From the NCBI GenBank assembly GCA_016218765.1, contig JACRCZ010000129.1, forward strand, positions 1 through 61,645: a stretch of DNA of 61,645 nt, read 5' to 3'. The stretch comes from Deltaproteobacteria bacterium (GTDB lineage Bacteria > Myxococcota_A > Polyangia > DRWM01 > JAAZOP01). The notes beneath the pieces are model-generated. The model searched no databases and was not told the origin of the DNA. It saw only the letters and a program-made list of their open reading frames with translations. Position numbers and translations under genes: made by a program. This document shows, in pieces, positions 34,080 to 41,427 of this stretch (positions are counted from its first letter, which is position 1; each line of letters begins with the position of its first letter).

Positions 34080-34579
34080 TGGCTCACCGCGCCGCAGCGC
34101 TCTTCCGTCGCCGGGTGCCCGCCGTGGTGCGGGCCCTGGATGAAGCGGGAGCGGATGCCCTCGAGGAAACGGGCGCGCTCGCCGGGACCGAGGACGGCGA
34201 GGATGGAGAGGACGTGATCGACGAGGCCGCGGCGCATCGCGAGCTGCGCGCCGGCCAGCTCCGCGAGACGCGCGTCGACCTCGGTTCGCTCGCCGGCCAT
34301 GCGCTCGATGGCGACGAAGAGCTTCTCGCGGGCGGCGCGGACCGCTTCGTGCCGCCCCTCGTGCGCCGCCTCGAACTCCGAGCGGATGCGATCGACCTCC
34401 GCCCGGCGTGCCGGGTCGAGACCGAGCGAGGCGAGGAGGCACGGGACGGAAGGCGCGGAGGTCTCCGGGGACGCCCCCTCCGGATCGCCGCGACCATGGA
34501 ACAGGATGACCGCGCCCAGGGCGATGTTGGCGCCCAGGGACAGCGCGAGCAGCGCCTTCCAGAGCAGCCCGCGGCTCAT
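34076..34579 (-). CDS. Spy/CpxP-like periplasmic protein (heavy-metal sensor type)
   Basis: A 167-residue protein anchored by one N-terminal helix (residues about 4-25), with a helical periplasmic domain of Spy/CpxP/CnrX style: LGLDPARRAEVDRIRSEFEA, then RHEAVRAAREKLF and a long third helix. The C-terminus has HHGGH and one Cys, possible metal ligands. ATGs overlap at both ends (anti-sigma upstream, tolC-like downstream). In related systems such a protein senses metal or envelope damage and works with an ECF sigma/anti-sigma pair, which fits its position here. Confidence 0.8.
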   Translation of the reverse strand: MSRGLLWKALLALSLGANIALGAVILFHGRGDPEGASPETSAPSVPCLLASLGLDPARRAEVDRIRSEFEAAHEGRHEAVRAAREKLFVAIERMAGERTEVDARLAELAGAQLAMRRGLVDHVLSILAVLGPGERARFLEGIRSRFIQGPHHGGHPATEERCGAVSQ

Positions 34580-35079
34580 CGCGCATCCTCCCGCGGCGCG
34601 CCGCACCGGGCGGCCGCGGGCGCCGACTCGTCGCGCACGGCCGGCCCGGCCGCGGGCGGGTCGAATCCCAGGTCACCGAACGCCTCCGCGAACGTGTCGC
34701 CCGGCGCCGTCCCGCCCGCCGCGGCCATGCGCGGGCCGGACAGGGCCTCGAGACGCAGGGCGAACAGCGCGCCGCCGATCAGGCCGACCAGGGCGCAGGC
34801 GGCGAGCGCGGCGGGAACCAGGAAGGGGCGGGGGCGCGCCGCGAAGCTCCCGGTGCGACGCGGCTCCGCAAGACGCTCCAGGACTCCCGACCAGAGGTCC
34901 GGGGCCTCGTCCGGGACCCGCAGCGCGCCAAGATCGTCCCACGCCCCGCGCAGCTCGCGCTCGCGCGCGGCGCACGCGGGACACCCCGCCAGGTGCCGGA
35001 CGAGCCGCTCGCGCCGCGCGGCCGGAAGCTCCCCGTCGATGTATGCCGAAAGCCGCCTTCTCGCCGACCAGCAGCGCAT
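34576..35079 (-). CDS. Anti-sigma factor with zinc-finger (zf-HC2) and one transmembrane helix
   Basis: A 167-residue membrane protein. The N-terminal zinc-binding anti-sigma motif HxxxCxxC is H29-C33-C36 (HLAGCPAC). One transmembrane helix is at about residues 86-110, followed by a short periplasmic tail. It should bind and hold the ECF sigma factor encoded 60 bp upstream, releasing it on an envelope signal. The ATG follows GAGGAGG by 4 nt. Its stop overlaps the start of the Spy-like sensor gene. Confidence 0.92.
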   Translation of the reverse strand: MRCWSARRRLSAYIDGELPAARRERLVRHLAGCPACAARERELRGAWDDLGALRVPDEAPDLWSGVLERLAEPRRTGSFAARPRPFLVPAALAACALVGLIGGALFALRLEALSGPRMAAAGGTAPGDTFAEAFGDLGFDPPAAGPAVRDESAPAAARCGAPREDAR

Positions 35080-35138
35080 CGCTCCTCCTCGTCGATCCTG
35101 GAACGGGCGAGCGGGCGGAAACCTTCGGGGGGGAATTG

Positions 35139-35158
35139 GCTACGAGCCACGAGCCACG
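35139..35158. repeat. ACGAGCCAC word pair at the sigma gene stop
   Basis: Two near-tandem ACGAGCCAC words spanning the stop codon of the sigma factor gene. The same style of short word repetition occurs at many gene ends here. Confidence 0.35.
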
Positions 35159-35727
35159 ACGAGCGCCGCCTTCGCGCGGGACAGCAGGGACTCCACCGAG
35201 CCCACCGAGCAGCCGAGGGCCGAGGCGACCTCGGCGTAGCCCAGACCCTCGAAGCGGTGGAGGACGACGGCGAGCTGCTGGCGGGGGGGGAGGGCGTCGA
35301 GCGCGGCCTGGACGCGACGAAGGCGTTCGCGACGCTCGAGCTGCCGGTCGGGCGGGTCCGCGGCCGGGTCCGCGGCGGGTCCGCCGTGCGCCGCCGGCAG
35401 CTCGCCGGAGCGCCGGGAAAGGTCGGCGAGGATGGCGCGCCGCACGCCCCGCGACTCCAGCTCCGTCAGGCAGCGGTTGACCGTGACCCGGTACAGCCAC
35501 GTGGTGAAGCGGGCCTCGGGGCGGTACGAGGAGGCGTTGCGGAAGACGGAGACGAACACGTCCTGCGCGGCGTCGCGGGCGTCCTCGGCGTTGCCGAGCA
35601 CGCGGGCCGCAACGCGGTGCACGCGCGCGCCGTGGCGCTCGACCAGCACGCGCAGCGCGTCGCGGTCGCCGCCCGCGACGCGGCGCACGAGATCCTCGTC
35701 GGTCGGCGGCTCGTCGGGACCGTGCAT
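35140..35727 (-). CDS. ECF-family RNA polymerase sigma factor
   Basis: A 195-residue sigma factor. Region 2 spans about residues 10-85, with ARDAAQDVFVSVFRNA and the promoter-melting segment FTTWLYRVTVNRCL. Region 4 spans 130-190 (LDALPPRQQLAVVLHRFEGL, SVGSVESLLSRAKAAL). There is no region 1 or 3, as in RpoE-type ECF factors. It starts the coupled run leading to anti-sigma, Spy-like sensor, TolC, adaptor, ATPase and two permeases, so it probably controls that efflux system and itself. A TAGATT hexamer 9 nt before the ATG and no Shine-Dalgarno site suggest a leaderless transcript. Confidence 0.95.
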   Translation of the reverse strand: MHGPDEPPTDEDLVRRVAGGDRDALRVLVERHGARVHRVAARVLGNAEDARDAAQDVFVSVFRNASSYRPEARFTTWLYRVTVNRCLTELESRGVRRAILADLSRRSGELPAAHGGPAADPAADPPDRQLERRERLRRVQAALDALPPRQQLAVVLHRFEGLGYAEVASALGCSVGSVESLLSRAKAALVVARGS

Positions 35728-35736
35728 CGGCGCGCG

Positions 35737-35742
35737 AATCTA
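35737..35742 (-). promoter_or_regulatory. Candidate -10 element for the ECF sigma gene
   Basis: TAGATT on the minus strand, ending exactly 9 nt before the ATG. The region upstream has no housekeeping -35; autoregulation by the ECF factor is possible but no classical GGAAC element is clear. Confidence 0.35.
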
Positions 35743-36504
35743 TCACGTCTCGTCGTCGAATCCGTCGAGGAAGGCGGCGAGGCAGTCGCCCAGGCGCTCG
35801 TGGTTGTAGCCCCCCTCCAGGACGGCGAAGCGGCGGCCGCGGCAGCGCTCGCGGGCGGCGTCGCGGGCCATGGTCCCGAGCGCGCGGTAGTCGTCGAGGG
35901 CGAGCATTCCTCCCCAGTCCTCGACGAAACGGTCGAAGCCGGCCGACACGGCCAGCATGTCGAACGGGGACGCCTCGCGCAGCTCCCGCCGCGCCGCCTC
36001 CACGAAAGCCGCCCGAACGGGCGCCTCGGGATGGCTGTACCGGACGCGCGAGTCGCCCGCAAACGCGCTCTGGGTGCCGTCGCCGTGGTGCAGGTCGAAG
36101 TCGAGGACGAAGGCGGAGCGCACGTCTCCGTGGTCGAGCAGCCGGGCGAGCGCGATCGCGACGTTGTTGAAGAAGCAGAAGCCCCAGCAGGAGTCGGGAC
36201 TCGCATGGTGGCCCGGCGGCCGGAGCAGCGCGAAGGCCGGCTCGCCCTTCATGGCCGACTCGGCGGCGGCGACCGCCGCGCCGGCGGCCAGGAGCGCGAC
36301 GGGGAAGATCCGGCGCTCGGACCGGATCTCGTCGAAATGGCGGCGCGAGTGCACCCGCAGGACGTCGCGTGCGTCGGCCGGCTCCGCCACCACGACCTCG
36401 TAGCGCTCGCGCACCATCGCCAGCATGCCGTCCAGCCGCCCCTCCTCCGCCGCCGGGTCGCGCGAGTACCGCTCGAGGAATCGTTCGTGGAAGAGGATCT
36501 TCAC
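35743..36504 (-). CDS. Histone deacetylase-like amidohydrolase
   Basis: A 253-residue enzyme of the arginase/deacetylase superfamily (AcuC/HDAC/acetylpolyamine amidohydrolase). It has LLRPPGHHAS (94-102), GFCFFNNVAIA, the zinc motif DFDLHHGDGT (135-144), SAGFD near 193 and LEGGYN close to the end. It is shorter than most relatives, which run to 300 or more residues, mainly through a shortened N-terminus and end. A GTG start at 36504 was chosen, with a GAGGGGGG run upstream. Its substrate (acetyl-lysine, acetylpolyamine or another) is unknown. It ends 15 bp before the ECF sigma gene and may be co-transcribed with it. Confidence 0.88.
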   Translation of the reverse strand: MKILFHERFLERYSRDPAAEEGRLDGMLAMVRERYEVVVAEPADARDVLRVHSRRHFDEIRSERRIFPVALLAAGAAVAAAESAMKGEPAFALLRPPGHHASPDSCWGFCFFNNVAIALARLLDHGDVRSAFVLDFDLHHGDGTQSAFAGDSRVRYSHPEAPVRAAFVEAARRELREASPFDMLAVSAGFDRFVEDWGGMLALDDYRALGTMARDAARERCRGRRFAVLEGGYNHERLGDCLAAFLDGFDDET

Positions 36505-36579
36505 GGCCGGTGCCCCCCTCTCGCGGCGCCGATCGGTGATGGTAGCGCGGGGGAGGGCCAGGGGGAACCGGTTTGTGGC

Positions 36580-36643
36580 GCCCGGCACCTCCGGACCAAC
36601 AACTCGACCCGATCAACCCACCAGGAACCGACAACCACCTTCC
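36580..36643 (-). repeat. Dispersed about 60-bp word repeat, copy C
   Basis: Read on the minus strand it contains GGTTGTCGG, CGGGTCGAG and GGTCCGGAGGTG. It lies in the divergent region between the deacetylase-like gene and a membrane protein gene and is the best match to copy B. Confidence 0.55.
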
Positions 36644-36685
36644 TCGATCTTGCCCCCGGACACGGCCTGTGGTTGGCTACCCGGG

Positions 36686-37429
36686 ATGTCGAGCGAAGCG
36701 TCGGCGTTGAACGGAGGGGACAAGGCGCGAAAGGACGCGGTTCCCGCACCCGACGCGGACGCATGCCTGGAGACGTTCGAGATCCGGCCCAGCCGGGCGT
36801 CGAAGCTCGCCGAACCGCTCGTCGAGAACCTCGTGGTCGGCGGAGAGCTGCTCCGGCGGCGCGCCGGCGCCGGATGGTCGACCCTGCGCGTGTTGTTCCA
36901 CCTCAGCCTGCTGTTCGTGCCGTGGTTCGCCCTGCGCACCATGGCGCGCTTCTTCGTCGGCTTCCGGCGGCACGGTACCCTGCGGCTGGCCCCCGACGGG
37001 CTCGTCTTGCGCCGCGAATGCTCGATCCTGGGCCGCAAGATGCGCGAAGAGGAGATCTCGTACCCGCTCGCCGCGCTGGCCGCCGTGGGACGGGTCAAGC
37101 GCTACCGCTGGCTGCACCTGCTCCTCGGCCTGCTCTGCCTCGTCGTGGGCGGGTCCGTGGGCATCATCGCCATCCACGACGGCATCGCGGGCGGCTACGC
37201 CCCCCTGGCGCTCGGCGGGTTCGGCCTCGTGGCCCTGGGCGTCGTCCTCGATCTCGCCCTGAACGTGCTGGTCCCGGCGGCCCGGCGGCGCTCGGTGATC
37301 GAAGCCCGCCTGCCCCGCGAGGATCTGTGGCTCTCCGGGGTCGAGGACGACCTGGCCGACGTCTTCGTGCGCGCCGTGCGCGGCGCCGCCGCCGAGGCCC
37401 GCGCGACCCGGCGCTCCGGCGGCGCGTAG
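36686..37429 (+). CDS. Membrane protein with a PH-like cytoplasmic segment
   Basis: A 247-residue protein with hydrophobic segments at VLFHLSLLFVPWFALRTMA and at LLLGLLCLVVGGSVGIIAI and LALGGFGLVALGVVLDLAL. Between them is a soluble stretch (HGTLRLAPDGLVLRRE ... LGRKMREEEISYPL) that resembles the beta strands of a bacterial PH domain. The C-terminus is soluble. The ATG has no clear Shine-Dalgarno site. A weak TTGCCC upstream might be a -35. I do not recognise the family. It is convergent with the downstream lipoprotein gene with 9 bp between stops. Confidence 0.72.
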   Translation: MSSEASALNGGDKARKDAVPAPDADACLETFEIRPSRASKLAEPLVENLVVGGELLRRRAGAGWSTLRVLFHLSLLFVPWFALRTMARFFVGFRRHGTLRLAPDGLVLRRECSILGRKMREEEISYPLAALAAVGRVKRYRWLHLLLGLLCLVVGGSVGIIAIHDGIAGGYAPLALGGFGLVALGVVLDLALNVLVPAARRRSVIEARLPREDLWLSGVEDDLADVFVRAVRGAAAEARATRRSGGA

Positions 37430-37438
37430 CTCCGGCTC

Positions 37439-38686
37439 CTAGTCCTTCGCCACGAGGTGCGTGAGCGTCTCGATCGTGGACTCGATGGCCGCCTGCACGT
37501 CGGCCTCCTCGACCCGGATGCGCAGATCGACCGTCGTGCCGTCGCCGCCCACCGTCATGTGCTTCAACACCGGATTGCGCAGCATGTTGCGCAGCCGCGG
37601 GACGTCGAGCTGCTTCTGCAGCCAGGTGTAGGCCGCCGGCCAGTCGCGCTCCAGCGTGTCCAGCCGCTCGGGCATCACCTGCAGCACGTAGATCAGATCG
37701 GCCAGTACCCCCCGCACCTCGCCCGCCGGCACCGCGTCGCCGAACTCCAGCATCAGCCCCAGCTCGATGTCGGCACGGCCCGTCAGCGTGATGCCCGCGG
37801 CCCGGATCGCCCCGAACGTGCGGAACGCCTCCGACACCAGCTCCGCCAGGCACATCTTCTCCTTCCCCGCCAGCCTGGCCTTCGCGAACTGCTCGATGCC
37901 CGACAGCTCGCCCAGCCCCTGCGTCCGGGCCATCGTCAGGAACAACGCGACCTCCGTCGGCGTCGCGCACAGGTCCGGCGGGATGCTCTTCGCCAGAGCC
38001 CCCTCCAGCTCCCGGCCGTAGCCGGCGAACAGCTCCCCGGTATCGGAGAGCGCGATCGTGACGTCGCCGCCGAGCCGATGGAGGAGGTCGAGGAACGCGG
38101 TGTTGCCGGACAGCGCAGGGGCGTTGCCCGAAGCCGCGTGCGCCATCTGCTCCAGCACCCCGCGGTCGTTGAACGGGAATCCGCGGCCGACCACCCGCTC
38201 GCCCGCGGCCAGGACGTGCAGCCCCCGGCCGTCCGTCAAATCGCGGATCCCCGCCACGTCCTCGAACGACGACGACAACCCCTGCCGCCGCGCATGCTCG
38301 TCGACGCACGCCTTGACGTCCTCGATCGAGGGACCCTCGGCAGCGAAGAACACCTCGCCGACCTGCCGTCCGCCGTCCGCCAGCCGGATGCCGAAGGCCG
38401 CCGACGTGACCAGCTGCGCGGGCAACGCCGCGCAGCGCGGCCCACCCCATTCCTCGAACTGTCGCACCACCCACGGCGTGTAGACGAACTCCCCCAGCGA
38501 CCCCTGGCGCAACCCCGCGGCATTGATCAGGATCACCGCGTCGACGTCCGCCGGCACGGCGTCCAGCGCGGTGACCGCCTTCCCGACGGCCCCGGAGCTC
38601 GACCGCCCGCAGCGGCAACCCGCCAGCCCGATCGCGGAACCGAGAACCAGCACGGCAAGGATCCCGACGGTTCGATGGTGCGGCAT
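37439..38686 (-). CDS. Lipoprotein, possible DUF3352-like surface protein
   Basis: A 415-residue lipoprotein with lipobox LAGC (Cys24) and a following CRCG. The mature domain begins VTALDAVPADVDAVILINAAGL, a strand pattern seen in bacterial proteins of the DUF3352 type that describe themselves by periodic long helices and paired sheets. I cannot confirm the family by eye. It has scattered cysteines (CVDEHARR, MCLAELVSEAF) and no catalytic motif. Its 5' end is close to the divergent RlmI-like gene with 59 bp between starts. Confidence 0.75.
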   Translation of the reverse strand: MPHHRTVGILAVLVLGSAIGLAGCRCGRSSSGAVGKAVTALDAVPADVDAVILINAAGLRQGSLGEFVYTPWVVRQFEEWGGPRCAALPAQLVTSAAFGIRLADGGRQVGEVFFAAEGPSIEDVKACVDEHARRQGLSSSFEDVAGIRDLTDGRGLHVLAAGERVVGRGFPFNDRGVLEQMAHAASGNAPALSGNTAFLDLLHRLGGDVTIALSDTGELFAGYGRELEGALAKSIPPDLCATPTEVALFLTMARTQGLGELSGIEQFAKARLAGKEKMCLAELVSEAFRTFGAIRAAGITLTGRADIELGLMLEFGDAVPAGEVRGVLADLIYVLQVMPERLDTLERDWPAAYTWLQKQLDVPRLRNMLRNPVLKHMTVGGDGTTVDLRIRVEEADVQAAIESTIETLTHLVAKD

Positions 38687-38732
38687 GGCCCATTCTATGC
38701 CACCCCGGCTGTCGTTCGTCCAGTCAACCTGC

Positions 38733-38738
38733 TAGATT
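38733..38738 (+). promoter_or_regulatory. Candidate -10 element for the RlmI-like gene
   Basis: TAGATT ends 7 nt before the GTG start at 38746, and no Shine-Dalgarno site is present. The -35 region (TGTCGT, 17 nt upstream) is weak. Confidence 0.3.
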
Positions 38739-38745
38739 CGCCGCC

Positions 38746-39942
38746 GTGGCGCGCGTCGTGCTACGGGGGTCGAAAGGACACGTGCTGGCCGTCTGGGCCG
38801 GGCACCCGTGGGTCTTCGCCCAGGCCGTGCTCCGCGTCGAAGGGCGGGCGGCGGACGGCGACGTCGTCGAGGTGGTCGACGAGGGAGGGAGGCTGCTCGG
38901 CAGCGGGTTCTACTCCTCCCGCTCCGCCATCGCCGTGCGCACCCTCACCCGGGGACCGGCGGACCAGGTCGATGACGCGTTCCTTCACGCCGCGGTCTCC
39001 CGCGCCGTCCATCGCCGCAAGCGCCTCATGGGCCTGCCGGGCCCGCAGACCACGGGCTACCGGCTGGTCCACGCCGAGGGGGACGGGCTGCCGGGCCTCA
39101 TCGCCGACCGCTACGGCGACGTCGTCACCGTGCAGTTCACCTCCCTGGGCATGAAACGCCGCGAACAGGTCGTCCTCGACACGCTCGGCGAGCTGTTGCG
39201 CCCCAGGGCGATCCTGGAGACCGTCGACGAGGAAGTCCAGAAGCTGGAGGGCTTCGAAAGTCAGCGCCTGCCGGTCCGCGGACGGTGGGAAGCCCCCGCC
39301 GTGTTCGAGGAATCCGGCATCACCTACGCCGTCGATCCGCTGTCGGCGCAGAAGACCGGCTTCTACTTCGATCAGCGCGAGAACCGGAAGCTCCTGGCTC
39401 GCCTCGTCCGCGGCCAGCGGGTCCTCGATTGCTGCTGCTACGTCGGCGCCTTCGGCATCGCGTGCGCCAAGGCCGGCGCGATCGAAGTCGATGGCGTGGA
39501 CACCAGCCTGCCCGCGCTCGCCGCCGCCCAGCGCCACGCCGAGCTGGCTCACGTGGCCGATCGCGTGCGCTTCCACAAGTCCGACGCCCGCCCCTTCCTC
39601 GAACAGGCCCAACGGGCGAAACGCACGTGGGACGTCGTGATCGTCGACCCGCCGAAATACGCCCGCCGCCAGGGCGACGTGGAGAAGGCGCTCAAGGGCA
39701 AGTACCTGCCCCTCAACACGCAGGCCCTGCGCGTCGTCTCGCCCGGCGGCCTGCTCGTGACCTGCTCCTGCTCCGCACGCGTGCGCCCGGACCACTTCCT
39801 GCGCACCGTCGGACTCGCGGCGGCCCAGGCCGGCCGCAGCACCCGCGTCCTCGCCCTCCGCGGCGCCGGCCCGGACCACCCCGTGCCCCCCGCGTTCGTC
39901 GAGGGCGCGTACCTCAAATGCGTGTTCCTGGAGGTGGACTAG
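38746..39942 (+). CDS. RlmI-like class I SAM-dependent 23S rRNA methyltransferase
   Basis: A 398-residue protein with an N-terminal PUA-like RNA-binding domain (HPWVFAQAVLRVEG), an extended middle domain with YRLVHAEGDGLPGLIADRYG and the motif GFYFDQRENR, then a Rossmann-fold methyltransferase domain. Its SAM motif is VLDCCCYVGAFGIACAKAGA and the catalytic motif IVDPPKYARRQGD. This is the order found in RlmI/YccW, which methylates a cytosine in 23S rRNA at C5; a catalytic Cys follows in VTCSCSA. GTG start with a short leader. Its exact rRNA target is inferred from the family only. Confidence 0.92.
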   Translation: MARVVLRGSKGHVLAVWAGHPWVFAQAVLRVEGRAADGDVVEVVDEGGRLLGSGFYSSRSAIAVRTLTRGPADQVDDAFLHAAVSRAVHRRKRLMGLPGPQTTGYRLVHAEGDGLPGLIADRYGDVVTVQFTSLGMKRREQVVLDTLGELLRPRAILETVDEEVQKLEGFESQRLPVRGRWEAPAVFEESGITYAVDPLSAQKTGFYFDQRENRKLLARLVRGQRVLDCCCYVGAFGIACAKAGAIEVDGVDTSLPALAAAQRHAELAHVADRVRFHKSDARPFLEQAQRAKRTWDVVIVDPPKYARRQGDVEKALKGKYLPLNTQALRVVSPGGLLVTCSCSARVRPDHFLRTVGLAAAQAGRSTRVLALRGAGPDHPVPPAFVEGAYLKCVFLEVD

Positions 39943-39978
39943 CGGGGAGTGCGGGGAGTGCGGGGGCGTGCGGGGAGG
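39942..39978 (+). repeat. GCGGGGAGT 9-bp tandem words
   Basis: GCGGGGAGT twice, then GCGGGGGCGT and GCGGGGAGG, filling the gap between the methyltransferase stop and the HAD gene. The last word merges with the Shine-Dalgarno site of the HAD gene. Confidence 0.55.
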
Positions 39979-39983
39979 AGGAC

Positions 39984-40907
39984 ATGAAGCCGCTGGGTGA
40001 GCTGACCGAGGATGCGGCGCGCGGCTTGCGCGCGATCTTCACCGACATCGATGACACGCTGACGACCGGGGGGCGGTTGGGGCCGGCGGCGTACGGGGCG
40101 CTCTGGCGCCTGCGGGACGCCGGACTTCTCGTGGTGCCCGTGACGGGGCGGCCGGCCGGGTGGGCGGATCCCATCGCGCGGCTGTGGCCCGTCGCGGGGG
40201 TCGTCGCCGAGAACGGCGCGGTCGCGTTCTGGCTGGACGAGGGCGGCAACATGTGCCGCTGGTACGCGCGCCCGCCGAAGGAGATGAAGGCGGATCAAGC
40301 GCGACTCCTGGAGCTCGCCTTCGCCATCGTGCGCGACAACCCCGCGTGCCGCATCGCCGCGGACCAGGCGTTCCGGATCTCCGACGTCGCCGTCGACTTC
40401 GCCGAGGAAGTCGGACCGCTGGGGCTGGACGTCGCCGAGGGCATCCGCCGGCGCTTCGTCGACGGCGGCGCCACGGCCAAGATCTCGTCCATCCACGTCA
40501 ACGCGTGGCAGGGCGAGCACGACAAGGCCACGTCGTGCGCGCGATTCGCTCGCGAGCGCCTGGGCCTGGACGTCTCGACCGCCGCGGCCGCCTACGTGGG
40601 GGACTCGCCGAACGACGAGCCGCTCTTCGCCCGGTTCGCGCTCAGCTTCGGCGTCGCGAACGTCGTGCGCTTCGCCGGGCGGCTCCGGCACGAGCCGACG
40701 TTCCTGGCCTCGAGCGCCTGCGGGGAAGGCTTCGCCGAGATCGCCGACCGGATCCTCGCGCTCCGGAAGGGGCCGGTCGTCGACGCGGTGCTGGGGGAGG
40801 GCGACGCCGCGAAGAAGCTGCCTAGGTCGGGAGGCCGGACCGGAGGACGTGGCCGAGCATCACGCTCAGGTTCGGGTCGAGGTCCACGAAGCGGACGCCG
40901 ACCGTAG
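39984..40907 (+). CDS. HAD-superfamily phosphatase (Cof/mannosyl-phosphoglycerate phosphatase-like)
   Basis: A 307-residue HAD hydrolase. Motif I is FTDIDDTLT (19-27), motif II is VPVTGRPAGW, the central Lys is in ATAKISSIHVNAWQ, and motif IV is GDSPNDEPLF. The sequence around VVAENGAVAFW is typical of the HAD-IIB subfamily that dephosphorylates sugar phosphates. The substrate is unknown. The ATG follows GAGGAGG. The last 29 codons are Arg/Gly/Ser-rich and overlap the convergent PilZ gene by 86 bp, so the natural end may be earlier if a frame change has occurred near 40820. Confidence 0.88.
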   Translation: MKPLGELTEDAARGLRAIFTDIDDTLTTGGRLGPAAYGALWRLRDAGLLVVPVTGRPAGWADPIARLWPVAGVVAENGAVAFWLDEGGNMCRWYARPPKEMKADQARLLELAFAIVRDNPACRIAADQAFRISDVAVDFAEEVGPLGLDVAEGIRRRFVDGGATAKISSIHVNAWQGEHDKATSCARFARERLGLDVSTAAAAYVGDSPNDEPLFARFALSFGVANVVRFAGRLRHEPTFLASSACGEGFAEIADRILALRKGPVVDAVLGEGDAAKKLPRSGGRTGGRGRASRSGSGRGPRSGRRP

Positions 40908-41166
40908 CGGTCTCCGCGTCCTTGTCGCGCTCCACCCACACGACCTCGCCCCGTACCCGCACCGGCTCCGGCAGGTGGGGCAGGGAGAGGCTCAGCTCGA
41001 CCTTGTCGCCGACCGTGTCGGAGATCGGGCCGGAGATGCGCAGTCCGCCCAGGCTCACGTTCCCGGCGATCCCCGCGACCTTGCCCGACGCGCCGGCGTA
41101 ACGCACGCGCAGGGCAACCTCGTGTCGCTTGTGCTTGCGGAACGGCTTCCCGGTACCGATCGTCAT
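40822..41166 (-). CDS. PilZ-domain protein
   Basis: A single-domain 114-residue PilZ protein expected to bind cyclic di-GMP. The first binding motif RxxxR is R10-K-H-K-R14, and the second is N-x-S-x-x-G at residues 36-41 (NVSLGG). The remaining sequence fits the six-stranded barrel (VELSLSLP, VRVRGEVVWVE). It may regulate motility, polysaccharide export or enzyme activity through a partner. The ATG has GGAGGAG 6 nt upstream. Its 3' end overlaps the HAD gene on the other strand. Confidence 0.92.
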   Translation of the reverse strand: MTIGTGKPFRKHKRHEVALRVRYAGASGKVAGIAGNVSLGGLRISGPISDTVGDKVELSLSLPHLPEPVRVRGEVVWVERDKDAETATVGVRFVDLDPNLSVMLGHVLRSGLPT

Positions 41167-41204
41167 CCCCGACTCCTCCCGCCGCCCCCGATCGTCGGGC
41201 CGGG

Positions 41205-41233
41205 AAGCAATCACGACGGGCGACGGGGGTCAA
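41205..41233 (-). promoter_or_regulatory. Candidate promoter for the PilZ gene
   Basis: Minus strand: TTGACC (41233-41228), 17-nt spacer, TTGCTT (41210-41205). The -35 is good and the -10 poor. Confidence 0.4.
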
Positions 41234-41245
41234 GAGGCAGGAGAT

Positions 41246-41297
41246 CATGGTTCTCGGCGGGTCGTCCGGGACGAGTCGTTGGTGGCGAAGTGCGGGA
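41246..41297 (+). repeat. Dispersed about 60-bp word repeat, copy D (diverged)
   Basis: Carries GGTTCTCGGCGGGTCG, GGGACGAGTCGTTGGTGG and GAAGTGCGGG, which line up with copies A-C, but has lost the strict GGTCCGGAGGTG core. Confidence 0.4.
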
Positions 41298-41340
41298 GAA
41301 GGGCGCGCGATGCGGCCGGGGCGCGGTCCGCGGGATGCGG

Positions 41341-41369
41341 TTGCCTCGCGCGCGCGCGCCCCGTATCCT
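41341..41369 (+). promoter_or_regulatory. Promoter for the trypsin-like lipoprotein pair
   Basis: TTGCCT (41341-41346), 17-nt spacer, TATCCT (41364-41369), with about 50 nt of leader to the ATG at 41428. Confidence 0.55.
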
Positions 41370-41427
41370 CCCGGTCGTCCCCGTCGGCGACGGGGACAGG
41401 GGGGGCGACGCGGTCGAGGAGGGTGCG

